This document shows, in pieces, positions 32,631 to 41,406 of a stretch of DNA of 64,000 nt. The notes beneath the pieces were generated by a model. It saw only the letters and a program-made list of their open reading frames with translations. It searched no databases and had not been told where the DNA came from. The DNA lies in contig CP136508.1 in assembly GCA_008011715.2 (NCBI GenBank), positions 3,720,001 through 3,784,000 of the forward strand. Reading direction: 5' to 3'. The stretch's first letter is position 1. Every line of letters starts with the position of its first letter. Made by a program: the position numbers and the translations under genes. This DNA is from [Empedobacter] haloabium. Its GTDB lineage: Bacteria > Pseudomonadota > Gammaproteobacteria > Burkholderiales > Burkholderiaceae_D.

Positions 32631-33215
32631 ATGCGATGCGATCCGCTTCATGGCCCCGGCGGCCGCCCTGACGACAAGCCTGACGGCCGCACGGCCATCC
32701 TGCTGCCTTCCGGGTTCGTGCTGGATCTGCTGGCGCCGGACGCGACGGGCCTGCCGATCACGGATATCGCACTGTGCCTGGCCTCGCAGCCGCGCTGGGG
32801 CGGCGCGGCGCGGCCATGGTACTCGGTGGCCGAGCATTGCGTGATGGTATCGAAGCTGGTGCCGCAGCGGCTGGCGTACGCGGCGCTGCTGCACGACTGC
32901 GAGGAGTTCCTGGGCGACTGGCCTTCGCCCGTGAAAGTGATGCTGGGGCGTGCCTACGTGAAGGAGCGCCTGCTGCCCGTGAAGCAGGCGCTGCGGCGGC
33001 GCTTCGGCTTCGACGACGACGATCCGGCGATCAAGCACGCAGACCTCGTCGGCATGGCGACAGAACTGCGCGACCTGCTGCCGCCGGCGTGGATCGAATG
33101 GGGGCACCTGCCGCCACCGCATGCGGAGCGCATCGTCCCGGTCGGACCGGAGCGGGCCTACACCCTGTTCCTGGAGCGCTACGAGCAATTGCGCCACCTG
33201 GCAACCGCGCCATGA
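32631..33215 (+). CDS. HD-domain phosphohydrolase, YfbR-like
   Basis: 194 aa. The HD signature is visible as WYSVAEHCVMVS (first His) and AALLHDCEEFLGDW (His-Asp), with HADLVGMATELRDLLP downstream. Relatives such as YfbR are 5'-deoxynucleotidases that dephosphorylate dNMPs. Such a role would suit DNA-damage control, matching the LexA box 25 bp upstream. No Shine-Dalgarno precedes the ATG. An internal start cannot be excluded because the first ~22 residues (polar, Gly/Pro-rich) are not part of the domain. Confidence 0.85.
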   Translation: MRCDPLHGPGGRPDDKPDGRTAILLPSGFVLDLLAPDATGLPITDIALCLASQPRWGGAARPWYSVAEHCVMVSKLVPQRLAYAALLHDCEEFLGDWPSPVKVMLGRAYVKERLLPVKQALRRRFGFDDDDPAIKHADLVGMATELRDLLPPAWIEWGHLPPPHAERIVPVGPERAYTLFLERYEQLRHLATAP

Positions 33216-33406
33216 CACCCGTGCGATGACACCTGTGCCATGCCGCCGGGCGACAGGGGCGGCATCGGCGCGAACGAGACGCCCCGGTGCGTTGTATTAT
33301 CGGTACGCCAGGATCCCGGCAAGCGCACTACGCCGCGTTGGCGGAGGGCGGGGCGCCGTTTTGGACTGTCCAGCTGGATGAGGAAACCTTGCTAACAGGC
33401 AGTTTA
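33216..33406 (+). other. intergenic DNA before repeat copy A
   Basis: Together with 33556-33718 this makes a 503-bp gap between the HD gene and the receiver gene. Apart from the repeat copy at 33407-33555 I see only a possible ribosome site (GAGGAGGAATAG, around 33661) 50 bp before ATG 33719. Confidence 0.4.
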
Positions 33407-33555
33407 CAAAGCCGTTTTTGGACTTATCCACTCCCGTTGTGGATAACGATGTGGAAAAGCGGGGCTTGACAGGCCGGAAACGCAGTACTGGTGCGGGTTT
33501 CAACAAATTGCCTGTTCAGGAGGCAAAATTTTTGGTGCGTAAAATCAGGCACTTA
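33407..33555 (+). ncRNA. candidate structured element, copy A (~150 bp)
   Basis: Starts AAAGCCGTTTTTGGACTTAT and ends TAAAATCAGGCACTTAC. Hairpin 1 is TTATCCAC-tcccgtt-GTGGATAA (33424-33446). Hairpin 2 is TTGCCT-gttcagg-AGGCAA. A second copy lies at 34524-34670 in the same orientation. Between copies the closing pair of hairpin 2 changes from T-A to C-G, i.e. pairing is conserved while sequence varies. TTATCCAC also resembles a DnaA box, so a protein-binding DNA element is an alternative. Confidence 0.45.
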
Positions 33556-33718
33556 CGGATGGGCTCGGGTATGTCCAGCGCGGCGAACCGTTGTGCCAGC
33601 AAATATTTTCGTTGGCGCGGCCGACCTGGACGTGGCAAGGGAATGCTTTGACAAAAATGCCGAGGAGGAATAGTGTCATAGCGGGGACGATCATGGGTTT
33701 CTTGCCGCGAGTAAAACG

Positions 33719-34444
33719 ATGGACTCACAAGCCAACGATGCCAGCGAAGGCTGGATGATTGAAGACGAGGTGCCGGCGGCCGACGACGCAGCCGTGGCCG
33801 CGCCCGCGCCCTGGAAAGTGCTGATCGTCGATGACGACGTCGATGTCCATGTCGTCACCAAGTTCTCGCTCAGCAATGCCGTCTTCATGGGCCGGCGCCT
33901 GTCCTTCCTGCATGCCTACAGCGGTCACGAAGCCTTGCAGATGTTGCGCCAGCACGAAGACGTGGCGCTGGTGCTGCTGGACGTGATCATGGAGACGACG
34001 GACGCGGGCCTGCGCGTGGCGACCCGCATTCGTGACGAGCTGCACAATGCCCTCGTGCGCATCGTGCTGCGCACCGGCCAGCCGGGCCAGGCGCTGGAGC
34101 ATGGCATCATCCTGGACTACGACATCAACGATTTCTGGTGCAAGACCGACCTGACCACGCGCAAACTGTTCACGACGGTGATTGCCTCGCTGCGGGGCTA
34201 TCACAGCCTGTCCGAGGCGCAGCGCAGGGTCGAAACCGCCCAGGCGGAGCTGACCGCATTGCACCGGACCGCCAGCGACGCCCTGCAGGCACTCCGCGGC
34301 GGCGCCAGCTGGGCCGGCACTGTCGCTCTCGGCACGCCGCCGGTCAAGGTGGCGCTGACGGTGCAGCCCGGCACGGTGCCGGGCGGTTTCACGGCAGAGG
34401 GCCACATCGAAGGCCAGGACAGCGGGACGCGGCCGCCTGGCTGA
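33719..34444 (+). CDS. stand-alone response regulator receiver protein (DUF3369-type N-terminus)
   Basis: 241 aa. After ~30 acidic/Ala-rich residues comes a receiver domain: VLIVDDDVDVH, LVLLDVIMETTDAG (phospho-acceptor Asp) and VLRTGQPGQA. The continuation YDINDFWCKTDLTTRKLF..SLRGY is the linker seen in DUF3369/EAL or HD-GYP regulators, but here the output domain is missing and only a coiled segment and a low-complexity tail remain. It may act by protein contact, or be a truncated regulator. Repeat copies A and B lie on its two sides. Confidence 0.85.
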   Translation: MDSQANDASEGWMIEDEVPAADDAAVAAPAPWKVLIVDDDVDVHVVTKFSLSNAVFMGRRLSFLHAYSGHEALQMLRQHEDVALVLLDVIMETTDAGLRVATRIRDELHNALVRIVLRTGQPGQALEHGIILDYDINDFWCKTDLTTRKLFTTVIASLRGYHSLSEAQRRVETAQAELTALHRTASDALQALRGGASWAGTVALGTPPVKVALTVQPGTVPGGFTAEGHIEGQDSGTRPPG

Positions 34445-34523
34445 CCCGCGCCCGGACCATCGTCGGCGCTCCCCGCCGGGACCGCGTTCCACCCCGTCAT
34501 TTGCAGCTAAGTCACGGATAGTA

Positions 34524-34670
34524 AAGCGTTTTTTGGAATATCCACACGACCTGGGGATAACTTTGTTGATAAGGCCCTCTTGACAAGGCAAAGCGCCCGT
34601 AACGACGCCATTTTCCTTAAACTGCCCGTTCAACAGGCAGAATCTGCCGTCAATAAAATCAGGCACTTAC
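34524..34670 (+). ncRNA. candidate structured element, copy B (~150 bp)
   Basis: Second copy of the element at 33407-33555, same strand. It starts AAAGCGTTTTTTGGAATA and shares CTTGACAAGGC and the 3' end AATAAAATCAGGCACTTAC. Hairpin 1 is weaker (TATCC/GGATA). Hairpin 2 is CTGCC-cgttcaaca-GGCAG. This copy lies between convergent genes, so it is not simply a promoter for either. Confidence 0.45.
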
Positions 34671-34775
34671 AGCCTCAGCTGCAGCAATTCAGCATCTCGC
34701 GCAAAAATTCCGGCACGTTTTCGACTTGACAATTTTTGTGCATAACCGCCGCGCGCACACTTGACACCAGCCGCG

Positions 34776-34976
34776 TTACGACACCTTGCGACGGCGCTCG
34801 GGTCCCGTCAGCACGCGCTGGATCACGTCAATCCCGATGCCATGGCCCTTCAGATATTCCAGTGCGCACATCGTGCCGACCTGCCCTTGCAGCAGGACGC
34901 CCTTGTCGACAATATCGCTGTGCAGCCGGTCCTTGCGCACGTGCAGGTGCGCGGTACGCGTATCGATCGCTTCCAT
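34776..34976 (-). CDS. small hypothetical protein
   Basis: 66 aa from ATG 34976 with AAGGA 7 nt upstream, a good start. Sequence MEAIDTRTAHLHVRKDRLHS, then KGVLLQGQVGTMCALEYLKG, then GIDVIQRVLTGPERRRKVS. No family recognised. The clear ribosome site and plausible amphipathic helices favour a real gene. It faces the receiver gene across repeat copy B. Confidence 0.6.
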   Translation of the reverse strand: MEAIDTRTAHLHVRKDRLHSDIVDKGVLLQGQVGTMCALEYLKGHGIGIDVIQRVLTGPERRRKVS

Positions 34977-35186
34977 GGCAGTCCTTGTCGCGAAAAATTG
35001 CAGAATGTATGAGATGGCTCAATACGCCGAGGCCTGACAAGAGTATTGGACATGAACCCCGAAAGTCAACCTGTCGCTGCCATCGGCGCCGCGCTGGGCC
35101 GGCGCCACGCCCTGTGTTAGCTGCCGCGCAGTACGGCACCCGGCTTCGCGCTAAGCTGCGCTCACCCAATCAGACAGGAGGACCCC

Positions 35187-35360
35187 ATGACCAGTTCCAC
35201 CCCGCCCCTGAATCCTGGTGACGAAGCGCCCCCGGGCACGCCCGGCACCGGTGAGGATATCTGCCCGGCCTGTGCCGGCAGCGGCAAACAGGCCGACGGC
35301 AAGCCCTGCCCCAACTGCGGCGGCAGCGGCACGATTACCGAAGGCATCGGCGGCGGCTGA
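35187..35360 (+). CDS. 57-aa DnaJ-type zinc-ribbon microprotein
   Basis: ATG 35187 with CAGGAGG 6 nt upstream. The protein has two CxxCxGxG-type motifs, CPACAGSGK and CPNCGGSGT, the zinc-binding pattern of the DnaJ cysteine-rich domain, after a Pro/Gly-rich start. With only two motifs it can bind one zinc ion. Stand-alone proteins of this kind are known in betaproteobacteria; function unknown. It ends 44 bp before the chromate transporter. Confidence 0.7.
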   Translation: MTSSTPPLNPGDEAPPGTPGTGEDICPACAGSGKQADGKPCPNCGGSGTITEGIGGG

Positions 35361-35403
35361 GCCGTGGCGTGACAGGGCGCGGCCGGGCGCGGATAATGGC
35401 AGC

Positions 35404-36006
35404 ATGCCGCCCGACCTTCCCCACCCCGCTACCGCCCTGCCTCCCTCCGCCAGCCCTGCCCGGCCCCGCTCGCGCAGCGAGCTGTTTGTCGCTTTCACGC
35501 TGCTGGCCCTGCAAGGGTTCGGTGGCGTGCTGCCCATCGTGCAGCGCGAGATGGTGGAACGGCGGCGCTGGATGACCCAGGAGGAATTCGTCGAGGAGTG
35601 GGCCGTGGCGCAGACGATGCCGGGGCCGAACGTCGTCAACCTCTCGCTCGTCATCGGCAGCCGCTGCTTCGGCCTGTCGGGCGCACTGGCGGCCCTGGCC
35701 GGCATGTTGCTGGTCCCATCCCTCGTCGTGCTGGCGCTGGCCACGGTGTACGGCCTGTTCGCCAGCGATCCCCGCGTGGCCGGCGCCTTGCGCGGCATGG
35801 CTGCCGTCACGGCGGGCATGGTCGTCGCCACCGGCGTGAAGCTGGCGGCCAGCTTGCGTCGCCATCCGCTGCCACTGGGCGTCACCGTCACGCTGGCGCT
35901 GCTCGCTATCGCAGCCCTGGCCGTGCTGCGCCTGCCGATGTTGCCGGTGCTGCTGGTGCTGGGCGGCACCGGTTGCGTGCTGACCTACAGGAAGCTCAAG
36001 CCATGA
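35404..36006 (+). CDS. chromate transporter, N-terminal half (ChrA-type)
   Basis: 200 aa from ATG 35404. CHR domain motifs are present: ALQGFGGVLPIVQREMVERR, then FVEEWAVAQTMPGPNVVNL with the conserved PGPN, and about five membrane segments. In short-chain chromate transporters two half-size proteins form the exporter. Its TGA overlaps the ATG of the second half (ATGA), so the two are translationally coupled. Confidence 0.88.
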   Translation: MPPDLPHPATALPPSASPARPRSRSELFVAFTLLALQGFGGVLPIVQREMVERRRWMTQEEFVEEWAVAQTMPGPNVVNLSLVIGSRCFGLSGALAALAGMLLVPSLVVLALATVYGLFASDPRVAGALRGMAAVTAGMVVATGVKLAASLRRHPLPLGVTVTLALLAIAALAVLRLPMLPVLLVLGGTGCVLTYRKLKP

Positions 36007-36587
36007 GCGCGGGCGCGCACATCGTGCTGACGTGGCACGACTGGCTCGACCTGTTCGCGCACTACCTCGTCCTATCCCTGATGTCGGTGGGCGGCGCCAT
36101 CTCCACCACGGGCGAAATGCACCGCTACCTGGTCGAACAACACGGCTGGATGACACAGCAGCAATTCGCCGATGCCATCGCGATCGCCCAGGCCGCGCCG
36201 GGCCCGAACGTCCTGTTTGTCGCGCTGCTGGGCTGGACTGTCGGCCTGAACGCGGGCAGCCACATGGCGGCAGCCCTGGGCGTGCTGGTGACGATGATCG
36301 GCATCATGCTGCCCAGCAGCGTGCTGATGCTGCTGGCGAACGACTGGGGCCAGCGCAACCGCGAACTGCGCGCCGTGCGCGCGTTCAAGCAGGGCATGGC
36401 TCCGCTGGTCATCGGCATGCTGATCTCGACGGGCATCGTGCTGGCCGGCGCCAACGGCGACAGCGCCACCGAATGGCCGCTGTACCTGGTCTCCGCGCTG
36501 GCCGCGCTGGTCTTGTGGCGCACCCGCATACACCTGCTGTGGCTGTTGGCTGCGGGGGCGGCCGCGGGCGCTTTCGGGCTGGTTTAA
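36003..36587 (+). CDS. chromate transporter, C-terminal half (ChrA-type)
   Basis: 194 aa from ATG 36003, overlapping the preceding gene by 4 nt. CHR motifs: LMSVGGAISTTGEMHRYLVE, then FADAIAIAQAAPGPNVLFV with PGPN, and about five membrane segments. It pairs with the upstream half as a bipartite chromate/sulfate-type exporter. Sulfate is the natural analogue of chromate, which may matter next to the sulfur genes, but the sulfur operons begin 3 kb away. Confidence 0.88.
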   Translation: MSAGAHIVLTWHDWLDLFAHYLVLSLMSVGGAISTTGEMHRYLVEQHGWMTQQQFADAIAIAQAAPGPNVLFVALLGWTVGLNAGSHMAAALGVLVTMIGIMLPSSVLMLLANDWGQRNRELRAVRAFKQGMAPLVIGMLISTGIVLAGANGDSATEWPLYLVSALAALVLWRTRIHLLWLLAAGAAAGAFGLV

Positions 36588-36616
36588 GACCGGCGGTGCC
36601 TGCCACCAGGGCCTCA

Positions 36617-37036
36617 TCAGCGCGGCGCGCGCCGCCGCCACCAGCCATCGACCGAAAACCGCCCCGGACCCGCCAGCGCGATGGTGCCGAACACGATGAT
36701 CAGCAGCCAGCCGAACTGGCCCTGCTCAAGGCTCCAGTCCGGATGCACGAGGACCATCGACACCGCCAGCAGGAACAGCACCGGCAGGCTGGCCAGCCGG
36801 GTGCACAGGCCAACGGCCACCAGCACCGGGCAGACGATCTCGGCGAACAGCGCGCAGGTCAGCGTGATACCCGGTCCCAGCCCCAGCGGATCGTCGATAT
36901 GGGCCAGCTCGCTGCGCCAGTGCAGCAGCTTCGGCAGTCCATGCACGGCCAGCAGCAAGGCCGCGCCCGTCAGGCGCGCATACAGCAGTCCCAGGTCGGG
37001 CGTGGCGGTGGCACTCAACAATTTCGAGGTACGCAT
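36617..37036 (-). CDS. DoxX-family membrane protein
   Basis: 139 aa from ATG 37036 (GAGG 8 nt upstream). Four membrane segments; the DoxX pattern LLYARLTGAALLLAVHGLPKL at the start and CTRLASLPVLFLL in the third segment. Function in bacteria uncertain; some DoxX proteins work in sulfur or redox metabolism. It starts 7 bp after the stop of the amidohydrolase and is probably in its operon. Confidence 0.82.
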   Translation of the reverse strand: MRTSKLLSATATPDLGLLYARLTGAALLLAVHGLPKLLHWRSELAHIDDPLGLGPGITLTCALFAEIVCPVLVAVGLCTRLASLPVLFLLAVSMVLVHPDWSLEQGQFGWLLIIVFGTIALAGPGRFSVDGWWRRRAPR

Positions 37037-37043
37037 GGCCGCC

Positions 37044-38822
37044 TCACCGGTTCTGGAAGCCGCCGTACGCCTTGACGGGGCTCCATGCGGGTTCCACCGG
37101 CGGCGCCGCCGGCGCCAGCGGGGCGAACGGGCCGGCGCCATATACGACCTTGCCATTGACGATCGTCAGCAGGCTTTCCAGCCTGCGGATGCCGTCGGCC
37201 GGCATCGTGAAATAGTCGCGCGGCAGCACCACCAGGTCGGCGTACTGGCCCGGCGCGACCGTGCCCTTGACGTCTTCCTCGCCGCTCATCCAGGCGCTGC
37301 CGCGCGTCATCAGGCGCAGCGCGTCGAAACGGCTGAGCGCATCGTCCGGCTGCCACATCCGCAGGCCGCCGGCCGTCTTGCCGGTGACTGCCCAGTACAG
37401 CGACGGCCATGGCCCGTAGCTGCTGACGCGCGTACCGTCGGTGCCCAGGCCGACCGGAATACCCATCTTCAGCATGGTGCGGATCGGCGGCATCTGGCGC
37501 GTTTGCGCACCATAGCGCTGCCAGTAGGCCTCGCCTTGATAGTACATGCGATTCTGCACGGCGATGCCGCCACCGAGGGCCTTGACGCGGGCCAGTTGCG
37601 CGTCGGTGATCGTCTCGGCATGGTCGAAGAACCAGCGCAGCCCGTTCAGCGGCAGCTCGCGGTTGACCTTTTCGATGACGGCCAGGTCGCGTTCGATCGA
37701 TTCGCCATACGTCGCGTGGATGCGGAACGGCCAGCGGTTCTTCACCAGCAGGCGCAGCACGCCTTCCAGCTCGCCCTCCATCTGCGGCGGCATGTCCGGC
37801 CGCGGTTCGAGGAAGTTCTCGAAGTCGGCCGCGCTCCACACCAGGTTCTCGCCGCCGCCCTCGGTGTTGTAGCCGTTGGCATAGAACAGGTGGTCGTTGC
37901 GATCCGGTTTAGTCTGCGCCAGCCAGCGTTCGTAGTCTGCCAGCTCCTTGCCGGGTTGCTGGGCGAACAGGTAATAGGACGTGCGCACCGTCAGCTTGCC
38001 GTCCTTGGCCAGCTCCAGGCTGACCGCATAGTCGTCCGGATAGGCCTGGCCGCCGCCGCCCGCGTCGATCGCGCTGGTCACGCCCAGGCGGTTCAGTTCG
38101 CGGTAGTACTGCAAAGTGGAATTGGCTTGCTGCGCGCGCGCCAACGTGCCGGTCCTGGCCAGGGTGCTGTACAGGATCAGTGCGTTCGGCTTGGCCACCA
38201 GCAGGCCGGTCGGCTTGCCCTGCCCGTCCAGCTCGACCACGCCGTCCTTGTAGCGGGTGTTGGCATCGTAGCCCAGCGTCTCGATGCCCTTGCGGTTGAG
38301 GAAGCCCAGGCCGTACAGATAGAGGATGAATACCGGCTTGTCCGGCACCGCCTCGTTGATCTCGGCCAGGGTGGGCAGGCGCCGCTCCGCGAACTGGTAT
38401 TCGTTCCAGCCGCCCACGACCTTGATCCATTGCCCATCCGGCGTGCGCGCGGCCTGCTCCTTCAGCATGCGCAGCGCTGCCTGCAGCGACGTCACCCCGT
38501 CCCAGCGCAGTTCCGCGTTGTAGTTCAGGCCCTCGCGGATGATGTGCAGGTGCGAGTCGTTCAGGCCCGGAATGACGGTGCGGCCGCCGGCGTCGATGAC
38601 GCGGGTATTCTTGCTCTTGTGCTTGAGGACCTGCGCCGCGCTGCCCACGGCCGTGATCTTGCCGCCGTCGATGGCGACGGCCTGGGCGAAGTCGCCTTCC
38701 TTCACCATGGTGGCGATTTTCGCGTTCGTCACGATCAGGTCGGCGGCGTGAGCCAGTGTGGCCGCGCCGGACGCGGCCAGTCCCGCCGCCAGCATGGCAG
38801 CGTGTTGCATCAGTCGTTTCAT
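37044..38822 (-). CDS. exported YtcJ-like amidohydrolase
   Basis: 592 aa from ATG 38822 with GAGGAAA upstream. A signal peptide (MKRLMQHAAMLAAGLAASG..AHA) predicts export. The metal-binding motif is VIPGLNDSHLHI; the amidohydrolase_3 pattern continues with RIHATYGESIERDL, WFFDHAET and GLGTDGTRV. Members hydrolyse amide or formamide bonds; substrate unknown. Cotranscribed with the DoxX gene. Confidence 0.87.
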   Translation of the reverse strand: MKRLMQHAAMLAAGLAASGAATLAHAADLIVTNAKIATMVKEGDFAQAVAIDGGKITAVGSAAQVLKHKSKNTRVIDAGGRTVIPGLNDSHLHIIREGLNYNAELRWDGVTSLQAALRMLKEQAARTPDGQWIKVVGGWNEYQFAERRLPTLAEINEAVPDKPVFILYLYGLGFLNRKGIETLGYDANTRYKDGVVELDGQGKPTGLLVAKPNALILYSTLARTGTLARAQQANSTLQYYRELNRLGVTSAIDAGGGGQAYPDDYAVSLELAKDGKLTVRTSYYLFAQQPGKELADYERWLAQTKPDRNDHLFYANGYNTEGGGENLVWSAADFENFLEPRPDMPPQMEGELEGVLRLLVKNRWPFRIHATYGESIERDLAVIEKVNRELPLNGLRWFFDHAETITDAQLARVKALGGGIAVQNRMYYQGEAYWQRYGAQTRQMPPIRTMLKMGIPVGLGTDGTRVSSYGPWPSLYWAVTGKTAGGLRMWQPDDALSRFDALRLMTRGSAWMSGEEDVKGTVAPGQYADLVVLPRDYFTMPADGIRRLESLLTIVNGKVVYGAGPFAPLAPAAPPVEPAWSPVKAYGGFQNR

Positions 38823-38902
38823 GTTTTCCTCGGCTTTACTACAAAAAAAACGGGCCGACCGATGCAACCGCGGCGTCGCGGGTGCGACGCCGCGTCAGGA
38901 GC

Positions 38903-39478
38903 TTACTCCTTGATCGCTTCGATCGCGAAGGTCAGCTGCACGTCGTCGCTGACGTTCGGCGCGTACTTGCCCGCGTTGAATTCGCTGCGCTTGATGGTGG
39001 CGGTCGCGTTGGCGCCGCAGGCATCCTTCTTCGCCATCGGGTGCGGCTGGCACTTGAACGACGTGACCTGCAGGGTGACCGGCTTGGTCACGCCCTTGAC
39101 CGTCAGGTTGCCGTCCACGGACGCCAGCGTGTCGCCGTTGAAGTTGAACTTGGTCGACTTGTAGGTGATGGTCGGGTACTTGGCCGTGTCGAAGAAGTCG
39201 GCGCCCTGGATATGGCTGTTGAACAGGTCCGAGCCGGTGCTGACCGATTTCGCATCGATGGTCACGTCGACGGAACCCGTCTTGGCGGCGCGGTCCAGCG
39301 TGATCTTGCCCTTGGTCTTGTCGAAGCGGCTTTCCTGCGTCGAGAAGCCCAGGTGGCTGTACGAGAAGCGCGCGAAGGTGTGCGAGTCGTCGATGACATA
39401 GGTTTCCGGCGCGGCGTGGGCGGCCACGGAAGCCATCAGGGCGGCGGCGGCGGCGCTCAAGGCGATCAATTTTTTCAT
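38903..39478 (-). CDS. periplasmic YceI-family protein
   Basis: 191 aa from ATG 39478 (GGAGAG upstream). Signal peptide MKKLIALSAAAAALMASVAAHA. The YceI barrel is intact: YVIDDSHTFARFSYSHLGFS at the start, then FNFNGDTLASVDGNLTVKGV. It likely binds a lipid such as an isoprenoid quinone in the periplasm. The amidohydrolase follows 80 bp downstream; an operon is possible. Confidence 0.92.
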   Translation of the reverse strand: MKKLIALSAAAAALMASVAAHAAPETYVIDDSHTFARFSYSHLGFSTQESRFDKTKGKITLDRAAKTGSVDVTIDAKSVSTGSDLFNSHIQGADFFDTAKYPTITYKSTKFNFNGDTLASVDGNLTVKGVTKPVTLQVTSFKCQPHPMAKKDACGANATATIKRSEFNAGKYAPNVSDDVQLTFAIEAIKE

Positions 39479-39679
39479 CTAAAAACTCTCCAGTCTGAGG
39501 TTAACGAACCCAGGCATTATGCGCGGGGCACGGCGGAGAGTAAAACGGAAAATTTACCGTTTTATTATCGAAAAACTCGATAGTAAAACCCGCTGGCGAA
39601 CGAGATGATGGTAGCGGATAGGGCATTGGCTGCCCATCTGCCAAAGGGATGCGGGCGGGGCTACCCGGGTGGGGAAGTT

Positions 39680-39773
39680 GGGGTCTGTCCCTTCGGGACT
39701 GACCCCGAAGTTGGTCTCGATCCGCCGCATTGCCAAACAACTTCGGGGTCAGTCCCCTGCGGGGACAGACCCC
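39680..39773. repeat. REP-like inverted hairpin pair
   Basis: GGGGTCTGTCCC..GGGACTGACCCC (39680-39706) and its inverted partner GGGGTCAGTCCC..GGGACAGACCCC (39745-39773) flank a 38-bp spacer. The inner arms extend as CTGACCCCGAAGTTG / CAACTTCGGGGTCAG, so the whole unit can fold on itself. Related units occur at 49213-49310 and 54241-54269, each between genes. Confidence 0.8.
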
Positions 39774-39803
39774 AATGACAAGTGCGCCCGAGGAACCGAC
39801 GCA

Positions 39804-40598
39804 TCAAGCATCCAGCAGCCGCGCCAGCAGCCGGCTCTCGACGGCGGCGAACTCGCGCGAGCCGCGCGCGCGCGGGCGCGGCAGGTCCACCGCCACGTCC
39901 AGCGTGATGCGGCCATCTTCGATCAGCAGCACGCGGTCGGCCAGCGCCACCGCCTCCTGTACGTCGTGCGTCACCAGCACGGCGGTGAAGCCGCGCTTGC
40001 GCCACAGCGCCTCGATCAGGCGCTGCATCTCGATCCGGGTCAGCGCGTCCAGCGCGCCGAGCGGCTCGTCCAGCAGCAGCAGCGACGGCTCGTGCACCAG
40101 GGCGCGTGCCAGCGCGACCCGCTGGCGCTGGCCGCCGGACAGCTCGGCAGGCCAGGCGTCGGCCCGGTCGGCCAGGCCGACGGCGGCCAGTGCCTGCGCC
40201 GCCGCATGCGGCCCGGCACCCTGCAGGCCCAGCGCGACGTTGTCCAGCACGGTCTTCCACGGCAGCAGGCGCGGCTCCTGGAACATCATGCGCACCGTCG
40301 TGCCGGCGCCCACGTCGACCTGGCCGCCATCGAGCGCATCGAGGCCGGCGATCGTGCGCAGCAAGGTACTCTTGCCGCAGCCGCTGCGGCCGACCACGGC
40401 GACGAACTCGCCCGGCGCCAGACGCAGGCCGATGGCGTCCAGCACGGTGCGTTCGCCATAGGCCTTGGTCAGGCCCTGCAGCGTGACCGCGGCGCCCTGC
40501 CGCCGCAGGGGCGCGGGGTCGGCGCGGCGCCAGACCGGCGCCGGGGCGGTGGCAAACAATTCGGTATCGATCGGTATCGTGGCATGCAGCATGCTCAT
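39804..40598 (-). CDS. ssuB: SsuB, aliphatic sulfonate ABC transporter ATPase
   Basis: 264 aa from ATG 40598. Walker [11 protein letters not shown]-loop [11 protein letters not shown], signature [15 protein letters not shown] and Walker [13 protein letters not shown] are all present; [11 protein letters not shown] is typical of the SsuB/TauB group. Energises sulfonate import with SsuA and SsuC. Last gene of ssuEADCB, 10 bp after ssuC. Confidence 0.93.
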   Translation of the reverse strand: MSMLHATIPIDTELFATAPAPVWRRADPAPLRRQGAAVTLQGLTKAYGERTVLDAIGLRLAPGEFVAVVGRSGCGKSTLLRTIAGLDALDGGQVDVGAGTTVRMMFQEPRLLPWKTVLDNVALGLQGAGPHAAAQALAAVGLADRADAWPAELSGGQRQRVALARALVHEPSLLLLDEPLGALDALTRIEMQRLIEALWRKRGFTAVLVTHDVQEAVALADRVLLIEDGRITLDVAVDLPRPRARGSREFAAVESRLLARLLDA

Positions 40599-40608
40599 CC
40601 CCTGTAGG

Positions 40609-41406
40609 TTAGCGATAGGCCGGGTTCCAGCGCAGCAGGCGGCGTTCCAGGCCGCGGGCGAACAGGTCGGCCAGCTTGCCCAGCAAGGCGTACAGCAGCA
40701 CGCCCACCAGCACCACGTCGGTCTGCAGGAACTCACGTGCGTTCATCGTCATGTAGCCGATGCCCGCCTGCGCGGAGATCGTCTCGGCCACGATCAGCAG
40801 CACCCACACGAGGCCGAGCGAAAAGCGCACGCCGACCAGGATCGACGGCAACGCGGCCGGCAGGATCACGTCGCGGTACAGCGGCCAGCCGCGCAGGCCA
40901 TAGCTGCGGGCCATCTCGATCAACTGCGCGTCGGCGGCGCGAATGCCGTGGAAGGTGTTCAGGTAGACCGGGAAGAACACGCCGACGGCGAGCAGGAACA
41001 GCTTGGCGCTTTCGTCGATGCCGAACCACAGGATCACCAGCGGGATCAGCGCCAGCGCCGGGATATTGCGGATCATCTGCAGGGTGGTGTCCAGCAGTGT
41101 CTCGGCGCGGCGAAAGCTGCCTGTCAGGAGCCCCAGCAGGAGGCCGGCGCCGGCGCCGACGCCGAAGCCGGACAACGCCCGCCACAGGCTGGTGCGCAGG
41201 TGCGTCCACAATTCGCCCGACACGGCCAGCGCCCAGAAGGCCTGCGCGACGGCCCAGGGTTCGGGCAGGATGCGGCTGGACAGCCAGCCGGTACGGGCCG
41301 ACAGCTCCCACGCCAGCAGCAGCGCGACCGGCAGCAGCCAGGACGCGATGCCGGCGCGCAGCGCTGCCATTGGGCGCGGCGGGGCAAGCACGGCGCCGCC
41401 CATCAT
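40609..41406 (-). CDS. ssuC: SsuC, aliphatic sulfonate ABC transporter permease
   Basis: 265 aa from ATG 41406 (ATGATG), which overlaps the ssuD stop by 4 nt. Six membrane segments and the EAA loop ([20 protein letters not shown]) mark a BPD permease of the SsuC/TauC type. Upstream reading frame to 41679 lies within ssuD and is not coding. Confidence 0.93.
   Translation of the reverse strand: MMGGAVLAPPRPMAALRAGIASWLLPVALLLAWELSARTGWLSSRILPEPWAVAQAFWALAVSGELWTHLRTSLWRALSGFGVGAGAGLLLGLLTGSFRRAETLLDTTLQMIRNIPALALIPLVILWFGIDESAKLFLLAVGVFFPVYLNTFHGIRAADAQLIEMARSYGLRGWPLYRDVILPAALPSILVGVRFSLGLVWVLLIVAETISAQAGIGYMTMNAREFLQTDVVLVGVLLYALLGKLADLFARGLERRLLRWNPAYR

Noticed and set aside
34700..34770. 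TTGACA-like promoter near 34727
   Set aside because: No -10 at a sensible distance that leads to a plus-strand gene; the next plus gene starts at 35187.
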